Assembly (NCBI GenBank): GCA_002733765.1
Contig: NVWU01000016.1
Span: 40,592-104,591 of the forward strand
Direction of reading: 5' to 3'
Source: Colwellia sp.
GTDB taxonomy: Bacteria; Pseudomonadota; Gammaproteobacteria; Enterobacterales; Alteromonadaceae
Length of the DNA: 64,000 nt
Part shown: positions 27,213 to 35,018 of the stretch, piece after piece
Position numbering within the stretch: the stretch's first letter is position 1
Layout: the number at the start of each line of letters is the position of its first letter
Position numbers and translations under genes: made by a program
The notes under the pieces: model-generated
What the model was told of the DNA's origin: nothing
The model's input: only the letters and a program-made list of their open reading frames with translations
Databases searched by the model: none

Positions 27213-28784
27213 CTATAAAACAGCCACAAACCGTTGTATGTCGCCTTCTGGTGAGTATTGAAATAGCTTAAGTTTTAAGGCGCCGACTTTATCCGCTTGT
27301 GTGGCTCGTTCACGTTGTCTTAAATATTCTGCCCAAGATGTCACTATAAAACGTTCGGTATAGTGGTCTGGTTGACTTAAATCACGATATACACGCCACT
27401 TGAGTGCACCATTACGTCGTCTTATAGTGCCTACGTTACGTGCTATTTCCAAAAAACCTTCTTTTTCTGATTCGCTGACTCGATAGTCTATTTCCACGGC
27501 TACAGGTCCATCATCCATTGCTATTTCTAGCATGACAGGCTGAAAATTAGGCGTCTTGACTGAACTGAAATCGGCCTCAGAGCCTAAATTCAAGGGATGG
27601 TTTCCCGCAATAACAACGCCGATTATTAAACAGACTCCAGCAATAATAAAGGTATAGCTAAGCGATAAATTATCGGCAACCAATCCCCAAATTATCGCAC
27701 CTAAGGCCATAGCGCCCATGATAACTAGTAACTGAATAGATGCGACGCGCGCACGCACCCATGCAGCCGCTGTAGATTGAATAACTGTGCCAGCGGAGGT
27801 GTTGACGCCTACCCAGCAGGCACCGGCCACAACGAGCAAACAACAGACCGCAGTTGTATTGTGAATAAAAGGAATGATCATCATAACCGCGGCATATAGC
27901 AAACTAGAGAGCACAAGTAGTTTTCTAATAGGAACACGGTTTAATAGATTAGGTAACTGCGTGGCAGAAATAATGGCGCCAACGCCTAGGCAGCCAAGCA
28001 ACAAACCGTAGCCATTCGCATCAAGTTTGAGTTGTTCTTTGGCAATTAGGGGCAGTAAGGCCCATAGCACACAACCGGTAAGATCAAACAGAAAAACATA
28101 ATGTAAAGCCATGCGTTGTTGTTGACTGTGCCGCATGTATTGCAAGCCATTCATCATGCCTGTCCACAGCCGTTCTGGTGGTAAAAGGCCTTCTTTTTTG
28201 ACTGGTTTAAGCTTGGTGAGTAATAATAAAACCAATATAAAGCAGAGCGATACAATGGAAAAAAGCATAGTTACACCAAAAAATGCAATACAAATGCCGG
28301 CTAGCGCGGGACCTATCACTCGGCCAATATTAGGGGAAATGGAGCTTAGTGCGAAGGCCGCTGACAATTGACCAGCAGGGGCTAATTGAATGGTCGATGA
28401 TAACCAAGCGGCCATACTCAATGCATTGAAGGAGCCTAGCGCAAAGGTTAATAGTAATAATGGCCAAGCAGTTAGATAATCGAAAGCCGCAAATAGCAAG
28501 AGCAAAATACAGACACTAAAAGAACCTACTTGTGTCATGATAAGTAAACGTTTCTTGTCAAATAAATCGGCAAACACGCCGCTAGGCAAGCCGAGTAAAA
28601 AACAGGGCAAAGCCATTGCTGTTTGTACCAAAGAAACCATTAATCTGGATGATGATAATTCGGTCATCATCCAAGCTGCGCCACTGTTTTGCATCCAAAT
28701 GGCCAACTGAACCAGCAGTGCAGCTGTCCAAACAACACGAAATGGCGGGTGTTTTAAGGGACCAATTGCTGATGTCTTGATCAT
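27213..28784 (-). CDS. MFS transporter with C-terminal soluble domain (EntS-like, MFS_3)
   Basis: A 523-aa inner-membrane transporter of the MFS_3 group (enterobactin-exporter-like). The hydrophobic transporter part covers about residues 1-400 and includes GLPSGVFADLFDKKRLL. A soluble domain of about 110 residues follows (VAVEIDYRVSESEKEGFLEI to WAEYLRQRERATQADK), resembling a ferredoxin-like alpha/beta barrel. This layout is known in the family. An export or detoxification role is probable. It is the last gene of the minus-strand run and shares the terminator at 27147. A CTGGA sequence lies close to the ATG. Confidence 0.87.
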   Translation of the reverse strand: MIKTSAIGPLKHPPFRVVWTAALLVQLAIWMQNSGAAWMMTELSSSRLMVSLVQTAMALPCFLLGLPSGVFADLFDKKRLLIMTQVGSFSVCILLLLFAAFDYLTAWPLLLLTFALGSFNALSMAAWLSSTIQLAPAGQLSAAFALSSISPNIGRVIGPALAGICIAFFGVTMLFSIVSLCFILVLLLLTKLKPVKKEGLLPPERLWTGMMNGLQYMRHSQQQRMALHYVFLFDLTGCVLWALLPLIAKEQLKLDANGYGLLLGCLGVGAIISATQLPNLLNRVPIRKLLVLSSLLYAAVMMIIPFIHNTTAVCCLLVVAGACWVGVNTSAGTVIQSTAAAWVRARVASIQLLVIMGAMALGAIIWGLVADNLSLSYTFIIAGVCLIIGVVIAGNHPLNLGSEADFSSVKTPNFQPVMLEIAMDDGPVAVEIDYRVSESEKEGFLEIARNVGTIRRRNGALKWRVYRDLSQPDHYTERFIVTSWAEYLRQRERATQADKVGALKLKLFQYSPEGDIQRFVAVL

Positions 28785-28851
28785 ATCCAGACGTCAGTGA
28801 TAAGCATTATTTGAAATGTGACTTCCCTAATATTACCGACTGCAATAGTCA

Positions 28852-29892
28852 TCATGTGTACTCACCAGACTTATTACAATGTAGTACATAAGCAATTCGA
28901 GAGAACATGAGTTTATAATTACGTCCTTTTTCAGATTCAAAGCAGGGGTCGCCATTACTACTGAATGCTCGGGCTATTTCATCCCAGTCAGTAGGTAACA
29001 GATGTTTAATTGCACCTGGAATAAGTTCAGCTTCTTCTAAAGTAATGTGGCGAAGTTCGTAAAATGCCGCTTGTTCGATAATTGTAGCTAACTCTTCCTC
29101 AACTTCCTTAGGAGAGTTGCTGTAGCGTATTACTACTTTTAGTAGGGACTTTAAATGCCCCTCTTCGGCAGCATGATGACGTTGTAAGGCGTTTATCATT
29201 TCATCAAATTTATTTGTACGTTTTTTGATAGCAGGAAATAGATAAGCGTCTTCCTTCGGGTGATGAAATTTTGCAGGAAATTCACCTAAATAAACTAGTA
29301 TTGTTCGGAGTAAATCAGTATCAATAATCAGACCATCACGCAAATTTTGTGCATAGGCACGCAGGGCATAACAGATGACACCAATGGCGCGATGTTCGTC
29401 TTTAATAATGGAGGTTACTTTACTTCGTGAGGGGTAGGGGTCATTTTTTTCATTAGAGGAAACTAATACGGGTATCGAACTTGCAGCTAACACCTTGAGC
29501 GTCACAGAACCTATGGTTGTGCCAGCAAAACGTTGTCCACGACTACCCATCATAATTAAATCACAACCTAGTTCGGTGGCCGTTTTTAGTATTGCTTCGT
29601 GACGGTGTGATTGGGAGCGGACACAACATTGAAAGTCAATCTGGTGGATTACGGCGGCCACCTGTACTTTAGCTAGAATTTCGCTGGCTTGTCCTAAATA
29701 CTCAAATTCATACTGTTCAGGTAGTAATAACTGCACCAATGAAGCATCACTGGTCAAAGAAGACGTTGAGTTTGTATTAACATAGAGGAAGGTTATCCGT
29801 GCACCTAATTGTTTGGCAAAATCAATTGCTCTGGATGTTGTTCTAGTTGATAGCTCTGAGCCATCGGTGGGAACAAGAATATGACGATACAT
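28852..29892 (-). CDS. Universal stress protein fused to hemerythrin domain
   Basis: This 346-aa protein has an N-terminal UspA domain (ILVPTDGSELS; the ATP-site GSRGQRFAGTTIGSVTLKVL, residues 1-145). A hemerythrin-like HHE domain follows (residues 160-320), with iron-ligand candidates in KDEHRAIG, KFHHPKEDAYLFPA, LQRHHAAEEGHL and LRHITLEEAELIP. Hemerythrin domains bind a di-iron centre that senses or carries oxygen. The fusion suggests a stress sensor tied to oxygen or iron. It sits between the MFS and extradiol dioxygenase genes, so co-expression with oxygen-dependent catabolism is plausible. Confidence 0.88.
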   Translation of the reverse strand: MYRHILVPTDGSELSTRTTSRAIDFAKQLGARITFLYVNTNSTSSLTSDASLVQLLLPEQYEFEYLGQASEILAKVQVAAVIHQIDFQCCVRSQSHRHEAILKTATELGCDLIMMGSRGQRFAGTTIGSVTLKVLAASSIPVLVSSNEKNDPYPSRSKVTSIIKDEHRAIGVICYALRAYAQNLRDGLIIDTDLLRTILVYLGEFPAKFHHPKEDAYLFPAIKKRTNKFDEMINALQRHHAAEEGHLKSLLKVVIRYSNSPKEVEEELATIIEQAAFYELRHITLEEAELIPGAIKHLLPTDWDEIARAFSSNGDPCFESEKGRNYKLMFSRIAYVLHCNKSGEYT

Positions 29893-29988
29893 AAGGAATA
29901 CCTAACTCAAAAGTGTTATAAAATAAACAGCCTAATAAAAATATCAAACTATTTAGCCCTAGTTTTTTTTTAATTAACCTATTAAATG

Positions 29989-30909
29989 TTATTCAGGTAA
30001 AAGTTCTTCTGGTGTTTTTACACTTGGACCCAGAATTGGTCCAACAATTTCATGTCCCCAAGTACTCATTTTTTCAGGATTAAGTTCATAAGGATCACCT
30101 TGCCATGGTTCTAATTCTGCAATAGTTTCAAAGGCAAAACCTGATGGATTAAAGTGGTAAAAAGACATATGTGGATCTTGGGTATGTTGACCTAAAGTCA
30201 TCATTAGCGGTAGTTCATGCTGTTTAACAATATCAAACGTTTCGCCAACGTCACGCACGGCGTCAACAAAAAGACCCACATGCTGAACACCCATTCGACC
30301 AGGAGCAAAGCCATAGGCAATGTCATGACTGGTTTGCGTGTTTAATTTAGAGCGGAAGAAGCCGGTTTTTCCTTTACCAGCCCCCCATCCATACCAATTG
30401 AAGCCCATTATTTCTAATAGAAAATGCTCAAGTTCTGGACCAAACTCGGGAGTGATCAGGACGACATGACCAACTCCTCTGTCATCACAAATAAAACCAC
30501 CATGAGGGCGTCCTGCAATGAATGAACGCGGTGTCCATTTTTGCGCATAAAAGAGTTCATGCTGGTAACCCGCAGGATCAAGAAAACGAATCAGTTCTTT
30601 TACACCGCGCTGTTCGCAGAGAGCCTCATCGCCAACTGTGATTTCTATATCATATTGTTTAAAGCGTTCACAAGCGGCAATAAAGTCGACGCGATTACGC
30701 GCTTCCCAGCCAATATAAGCAATACGATCGATTTTTCCAGGATGAATGGTAATTCGGTTGCGGCGGTCGTCCAATTTGAAATATATTGATTCTGGGTCAG
30801 TTTCGGGAGAGTCGGCAATCTGAAACCCCATAATTTCTGGACCGTATGAACGCCATTCATCTAGTTTAGTAGTTTCAAAACCGAGGTAGCCTATGCCTAT
30901 AATATTCAC
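29989..30909 (-). CDS. Type I extradiol ring-cleavage dioxygenase (DitC/BphC-like)
   Basis: A 306-aa two-domain vicinal-oxygen-chelate enzyme that should cleave a catechol ring at the meta position. The catalytic second domain holds the iron ligands in RGVGHVVLITPE (His), GVQHVGLFVD (His) and SGFAFETIAE (Glu). The acid-base region HTQDPHMSFYHFNPSGF matches BphC-type enzymes. The first domain (IGIGYLGFETTKLDEW) has no ligands, as expected. The start is GTG with AGGAGA seven bases upstream. Its neighbours (SDR dehydrogenase, ferredoxin, IclR) suggest that it acts after ring dihydroxylation, as DitC does in abietane degradation. Confidence 0.93.
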   Translation of the reverse strand: MNIIGIGYLGFETTKLDEWRSYGPEIMGFQIADSPETDPESIYFKLDDRRNRITIHPGKIDRIAYIGWEARNRVDFIAACERFKQYDIEITVGDEALCEQRGVKELIRFLDPAGYQHELFYAQKWTPRSFIAGRPHGGFICDDRGVGHVVLITPEFGPELEHFLLEIMGFNWYGWGAGKGKTGFFRSKLNTQTSHDIAYGFAPGRMGVQHVGLFVDAVRDVGETFDIVKQHELPLMMTLGQHTQDPHMSFYHFNPSGFAFETIAELEPWQGDPYELNPEKMSTWGHEIVGPILGPSVKTPEELLPE

Positions 30910-30989
30910 GCGTTATCTCCTGTATATTCTAAAATACGTTGTAAACCGATAAATTCATATCAGTCAATTCTGTTTATTAAATTAACTTG

Positions 30990-31745
30990 TTAGGTTGCTA
31001 ACATGCCGCCATCAATGAGTATGTCTGACCCGGTGATAAAAGCACCGTTCTCTGATGCCACAAACAATGCCATAGCAGCTATTTCCTCCGGTTCACCCGG
31101 ACGATTAAGTAGTACTTTTTCTAAAATTGCTTTACGCATAATCGGGTCTTCAATAAACGCCGCAGTACCAGGTGTTTTTATAAAACCAGGGCTAATGCTA
31201 ACAGCACGGATACCTGAGATGGCACCTTCAACGGCGAGTTGACGAGTGAAGGAAACAATTGCACCTTTAGTGGCACAGTGAGCTGAAATTCCGGCTTTGC
31301 GGGAACCTCCCCAAGCTGCTGTTGAAGCAATATTGATAATTACACCACCATTTACGCTGAGGTATTGCCACGCAAAACGGGTTGTATAAAAAACCTGATC
31401 AAGCTCATTGCGAATAGTATAGTGCCAGTCTTCAACTGAGAATTCGCCGATAGGTCCAAACTTGGCTGCAGAGGCATTATTATACAAAATATCAATGCGA
31501 CCATGTTCCTTTACTGCAGTATTTACCCACGTTTCGACCTCAGTTGGATTACCTAGGTCAACGACTGTCGTTCCATACAGCGTCAGTCCTTCCTTTGCCA
31601 AAAGGTCGATCGAACATTGCTGTTCATCACTGTTAATATCACAACCTACTACGATGGCTCCGGCTCTTGCAAACATCAATGCGGCGGCTCTTCCCTGACC
31701 ACCACCTGTTCCTGTTATTAACGCGATTTTTCCTGCAAGTTGCAT
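30990..31745 (-). CDS. SDR-family dehydrogenase with His in place of catalytic Tyr
   Basis: A 251-aa short-chain dehydrogenase. The cofactor motif is TGTGGGQGRA, followed by VVGCDINSDEQQ with an Asp favouring NAD. NIASTAAWGG includes the catalytic Ser, but the usual YxxxK appears as HCATK, so Tyr is replaced by His. The C-terminal segment ITGSDILIDGGML is normal. I use ATG 31745 because CTGGAGC lies upstream, rather than the track start. Between an extradiol dioxygenase and a ferredoxin it is well placed to dehydrogenate a cis-dihydrodiol or ring alcohol. The altered residue makes activity uncertain. Confidence 0.88.
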   Translation of the reverse strand: MQLAGKIALITGTGGGQGRAAALMFARAGAIVVGCDINSDEQQCSIDLLAKEGLTLYGTTVVDLGNPTEVETWVNTAVKEHGRIDILYNNASAAKFGPIGEFSVEDWHYTIRNELDQVFYTTRFAWQYLSVNGGVIINIASTAAWGGSRKAGISAHCATKGAIVSFTRQLAVEGAISGIRAVSISPGFIKTPGTAAFIEDPIMRKAILEKVLLNRPGEPEEIAAMALFVASENGAFITGSDILIDGGMLAT

Positions 31746-31783
31746 GATATTAAGCTCCAGGTTGTTTAACATATATTTTTGTT

Positions 31784-31797
31784 GTGTTTAATAACAC
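31784..31797. promoter_or_regulatory. Palindrome GTGTTTAATAACAC upstream of SDR
   Basis: GTGTT and AACAC flank TAAT. It lies between the ferredoxin and SDR genes, 39 bases before the SDR start. Related GTGTTTAATA boxes occur at 34878, 34915 and in other promoters, so it may be an IclR-type regulator site. Confidence 0.4.
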
Positions 31798-31841
31798 CTA
31801 AAATACTTGTCTTTTGCTTTTTAGAAAAGTAATACAAATAT

Positions 31842-32063
31842 TTACTCTACAATCACAATAACTTCAGCAGGGCAGGCTTCAGCCCCCTCAGTTGCCGCTT
31901 CAAGTAGCTCGTCGGAAATTTGATCTGATTCAAGATAGATAATGCCATCACTATCTAGCTTGTAGACTTCTGGGCATAAAGCCGCGCATAATCCATAGCC
32001 ACAGCATTTAGTGCTGTCAACTTCTACGCGATGTGTTTTAGATGGTGATATTTCGCTGGACAT
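31842..32063 (-). CDS. 3Fe-4S/4Fe-4S-type ferredoxin with C-x2-Y-x2-C motif (DitA3-like)
   Basis: A 73-aa ferredoxin with the pattern C-C-G-Y-G-L-C-A-A-L-C-P and a distal ACPAEVI. In a 4Fe-4S ferredoxin of this type the second ligand would be Cys; here Tyr occupies it (CxxYxxC), as in P450- and dioxygenase-associated ferredoxins of actinobacteria. AAGGA lies nine bases before ATG. DitA3, the ferredoxin of the resin-acid ring dioxygenase, is of this class. It could donate electrons to the dioxygenase at 36989 or to the P450s. Confidence 0.9.
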   Translation of the reverse strand: MSSEISPSKTHRVEVDSTKCCGYGLCAALCPEVYKLDSDGIIYLESDQISDELLEAATEGAEACPAEVIVIVE

Positions 32064-32175
32064 AATTGAGAATCCTTCATTTGGTTATTTTAAGTATTAG
32101 TTTTTACCTTTTTAATTATGCACAGTTTTTTAAAAACTGTCACTTTTTAATTTACACTATTTTTTTCTATATAAT

Positions 32176-32991
32176 TTATTGAGAAAAAAATAGGTCAGAA
32201 AGTTTTTGGGCAAGTTTATTAAGCTCAAGGCCTATGAAGGCATAATGCTTTTCTGAATAGGAGCCACGAAACGTTACCGCTGAGACACTAAGGATCATTT
32301 TGTCCTCTGAATCAAGAACCGGTGCGGCAACTGAAGTTATACCTTGCGAAAAATAACCATCGTCGATCGCCCAGCCTCGTGCACAGATTTGTTGTATTTC
32401 CTGTTTATACTGCGTAAAATTGAGCTTCCTTGCCCAGCGTATTTTTTCAAAAGCACTGCGCAGTTCTGTTTCTTCAGTTTGATCGTAATAGGAAAATAAA
32501 CGGCCGCTGGCTCCCATTAAATGTGGCAAGCGTTGTCCAGCAGCCATATCAATACGAATGGCGCCAGGATTACTTTCAGTGCAGATTAATATAATTCTAT
32601 CGTTGCCTAGTTTTTTCCATATGGTGATAGTTACATTTAACGTTGCAGCCGCTTTTTGCAGCATAGGACGCGCGGCCTCCATGCTACTAAATGTGCTTTT
32701 AGGAACTAGATATTGCAGTAATAATTCTAGCTCGCTACCAACTTGGTAAGTCTTTGACTCAGAATCAAACGAAAGAAAACCGTCCAACGTCATTGTACGA
32801 AGAATGTTAAAGCAGGTACTTGGGTTTATTTCCAATACTCGGCTAATGTAGCTTGCACGCATGGGGGTTTTATTTTCGGCTAACATTCGCACGATTCTAA
32901 AGCAATAGACAACCGGTTTGACAATAACGATGCCTTTGTCTGCTGCAGCAAGTGCAGCAGATGCTTGAATGTTCATATTACCTGAAGTCAT
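32176..32991 (-). CDS. IclR-family transcriptional regulator (DitR-like)
   Basis: A 271-aa IclR regulator. The N-terminal winged helix reads KPVVYCFRIVRMLAENKTPM, then RASYISRVLEINPSTCFNILRTM (about residues 22-70). The effector domain has AGQRLPHLMGASGRLFSYYD and ITSVAAPVLDSEDKMILSVS. DitR of abietane degraders is an IclR-type activator in the same gene context, so I infer control of the ring-cleavage genes here. A 9-bp palindrome, TTTTAAGGT/ACCTTAAAA, about 100 bases upstream may be its own site. ATG at 32991 has AGGT close by; ATG 32976 is an alternative. Confidence 0.9.
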   Translation of the reverse strand: MTSGNMNIQASAALAAADKGIVIVKPVVYCFRIVRMLAENKTPMRASYISRVLEINPSTCFNILRTMTLDGFLSFDSESKTYQVGSELELLLQYLVPKSTFSSMEAARPMLQKAAATLNVTITIWKKLGNDRIILICTESNPGAIRIDMAAGQRLPHLMGASGRLFSYYDQTEETELRSAFEKIRWARKLNFTQYKQEIQQICARGWAIDDGYFSQGITSVAAPVLDSEDKMILSVSAVTFRGSYSEKHYAFIGLELNKLAQKLSDLFFSQ

Positions 32992-33090
32992 ATTTACCTA
33001 CTGATGGTGGTGTATTAACGGGTGCGCGTTTGTCACTGATGTAAATGCATGGTGTACAAATTCTGGAACAATTGCGAGCTAGTTATCGCT

Positions 33091-33114
33091 TTTTAAGGTG
33101 ATATTACCTTAAAA
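33091..33114. promoter_or_regulatory. Inverted repeat upstream of the IclR gene
   Basis: TTTTAAGGT and ACCTTAAAA are perfect 9-bp arms around GATATT. It may be an IclR operator, or a second terminator hairpin for the operon arriving from 33206. Confidence 0.4.
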
Positions 33115-33120
33115 TTAAAG

Positions 33121-33149
33121 GACCCTGTAACAGATTTTGTTACAGGGTC
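33121..33149 (-). terminator. Terminator of the thiolase-DUF35 operon
   Basis: GACCCTGTAACA and TGTTACAGGGTC form a perfect 12-bp stem with loop GATTT, 57 bases after the stop of the minus-strand thiolase-like gene. The strand downstream reads CCTTTAATTTT, a partial T tract. Confidence 0.78.
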
Positions 33150-33205
33150 AATTAAAGACACACAATAATTTGATTCAATGGTGCTTACACAATTTATTAT
33201 TGTTC

Positions 33206-34405
33206 TTAAATATCCCTGCTTAGTAACAGGCAGCCCGCTAAAGGTCCACCTCCGGCTGCAGCGATCGATACTTGATGATCTTTTACCTGGCGAGCGCCGG
33301 CTCGGCCCCATAATTGAGTGCAAGCTTCATGTACATACCCCAGACCATGAGTACGCCCCGCTGATAATTGCCCTCCATTTGTATTAATAGGAATAATGCC
33401 ATCGCGGGCAATACGCTGTCCTCCTTCAATAAATGCCCCACCTTCACCTAAACTACAAAAACCTAGCGACTCCATCCAAATTAGTGTCAGAATCGAAAAG
33501 CCATCATAGAGTTGAGCTGTACCGACATCTGAAGGTTTAAGGTCAGTACCTTGCCACATCATATTTGCAGCATCAATAGTTGCCATACCTGTTAAGTTTA
33601 TTTGATCCCAAGACCAAGATTGATGCAATGCGGCTCCCATAGACTCTATGTGAATGGGTTTATTAGGCATATCTTTAGCGATGTCTGCACGGGAAAGGAT
33701 TATGACCGTAGATGCATCGCAGTGAACGTCACAATCCAAAAGGCGTAAAGGCGTTGAAATATAGCGGGAAGCTAAATAATCGTCCAATGTCATTGGTTTA
33801 TTGTTGAAAACTGCATTTGGGTTCAATTGTGCGTTATTGCGACATGTAACCGGAATTTGTCCAAGTTGTTCGCTAGTGGTACCAAATTCGTGAAAGTGGC
33901 GTTGGGCATACATTGCCATTAAATTAATACCAGACAAAACATTAAAAGGGGTATACCACTGCCAAGAGAAGCTACTATCCCGACCAACGGTTTTATTGGT
34001 GAGTGCGCTGGATGTTTTATCTGTTTGCCGCTTAGATGCCTCGGTAATGGTTCTAAAAACAAGTACGTGTTTACATAAACCAGAGTCGATGGCCATTGCG
34101 CCATTAATAATTCCTGCTAGTGGTCCTGGGCCTTCGTAACCACCTCCATACCAGTTTACTTTAAGCCCTAAAGCAGAGATAAGTGCACTTGGGCCAACGG
34201 GTGAAAAGGCGTCACCATTATTATTATCGCCAGGCCAACATGCTATTCCATCGATATCGTCACGGCTTAGGCCAGCGTCATTAAGTGCTTGCTTACAAGC
34301 ATCGATGGTAAGCTGCATTGCTGTTTTAGCTGAAGGCCGTCCAACTTCAGACTGGCCTACACCCGTGATCGCGACAGATTTAGCTGCATTTTTTTTATTA
34401 AACAT
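33206..34405 (-). CDS. Thiolase-fold protein lacking the thiolase cysteine (SCP-x/Ltp2/DitF-like)
   Basis: A 399-aa thiolase-superfamily protein of the SCP-x/lipid-transfer type. It begins SVAITGVGQSEVGRPSAKT and contains LYDGFSILTLIWMESLGF and GRTHGLGYVHEACTQLWG. At the place of the nucleophilic Cys it reads GGGYEGPGPLAGI, with no Cys, so thiolytic cleavage is unlikely. Ltp2-type proteins with DUF35 partners act as retro-aldolases on steroid side chains and use tyrosines; the Tyr in LYDGF and GYVHEA are candidates. The DUF35 gene lies two bases upstream, matching such a complex. DitF is the corresponding cluster member in abietane degraders. Confidence 0.87.
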   Translation of the reverse strand: MFNKKNAAKSVAITGVGQSEVGRPSAKTAMQLTIDACKQALNDAGLSRDDIDGIACWPGDNNNGDAFSPVGPSALISALGLKVNWYGGGYEGPGPLAGIINGAMAIDSGLCKHVLVFRTITEASKRQTDKTSSALTNKTVGRDSSFSWQWYTPFNVLSGINLMAMYAQRHFHEFGTTSEQLGQIPVTCRNNAQLNPNAVFNNKPMTLDDYLASRYISTPLRLLDCDVHCDASTVIILSRADIAKDMPNKPIHIESMGAALHQSWSWDQINLTGMATIDAANMMWQGTDLKPSDVGTAQLYDGFSILTLIWMESLGFCSLGEGGAFIEGGQRIARDGIIPINTNGGQLSAGRTHGLGYVHEACTQLWGRAGARQVKDHQVSIAAAGGGPLAGCLLLSRDI

Positions 34406-34407
34406 GG

Positions 34408-34806
34408 TTATGCTTCTTTTTTGAATAGCGGGAGCCAGATATCATCAATTTCTTCGAAAATAACGCTAACGGGCATACCAATAAAAACTTCATCTGGGTT
34501 GATTTCAACAATGTTGCTGACAAAGCGGAGTCCTTTTTGATCTGTAAGTTCAATAATGGCAACAATGTAGGGAACTTCTAGATCGGGCTGCCACTTTTGA
34601 TGGTTGATAGTAAAACTTGCAACCGTGCCTTTGCCTGATGTTTTTTTAGGCATTACATCTTCGCTCAGGCAGTGAAAGCAAACGGGGGCTGGAGGATGAA
34701 AATATTGCTGACAACTAGCACAATGATGAATCATTAAATTGTTGAATGCTCCTTGTTGCCAAAATGTTGCATTGTCCTTATTAAGCAAGGGTAACTTTCT
34801 TATCAT
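34408..34806 (-). CDS. DUF35 OB-fold, zinc-ribbon acyl-CoA-binding protein
   Basis: A 132-aa DUF35 protein. The rubredoxin-like zinc ribbon is CASCQQYFHPPAPVCFHC (two C-x2-C pairs, about residues 30-47). The OB-fold follows with GKGTVASFTINHQKW and VPYIVAIIELTDQKGLRF. Such proteins bind CoA esters and form obligate complexes with thiolase-fold aldolases. Two bases separate it from the thiolase-like gene, which supports translational coupling and a complex. AAGGT lies nine bases before ATG. It is divergent from the SDR at 35019. Confidence 0.92.
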   Translation of the reverse strand: MIRKLPLLNKDNATFWQQGAFNNLMIHHCASCQQYFHPPAPVCFHCLSEDVMPKKTSGKGTVASFTINHQKWQPDLEVPYIVAIIELTDQKGLRFVSNIVEINPDEVFIGMPVSVIFEEIDDIWLPLFKKEA

Positions 34807-34816
34807 GGCTGAACCT

Positions 34817-34833
34817 TTTACCTTGGGTCAAAT
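34817..34833 (+). promoter_or_regulatory. Recurring motif TTTACCTTGGGTCAAAT
   Basis: Third copy of the motif seen at 6111 and 8571. It lies just upstream of the DUF35 gene and partly overlaps its ribosome site, and is about 190 bases upstream of the divergent SDR. Confidence 0.35.
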
Positions 34834-34877
34834 ACTAATAGGTAATACTTTAGCATAAAAACATTGACATAAAACAG

Positions 34878-34931
34878 TAAAGTGTTTAATATTTTTAATG
34901 TTTACAGAAATCGATAAAGTGTTTAATATTT
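34878..34931. repeat. Two direct copies of TAAAGTGTTTAATATTT
   Basis: An exact 17-bp repeat occurs at 34878-34894 and 34915-34931, 37 bases apart, in the divergent promoter between DUF35 and the SDR. Related boxes occur elsewhere in the island. It may be a tandem activator site. Confidence 0.6.
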
Positions 34932-35018
34932 GTTAGGTATTTTATTTTACGTCAATACAAAAATAAAACGCAGTATGACCTTAAAGTAACATTAAATGTA
35001 TAAATATAGGAGTTGGTG

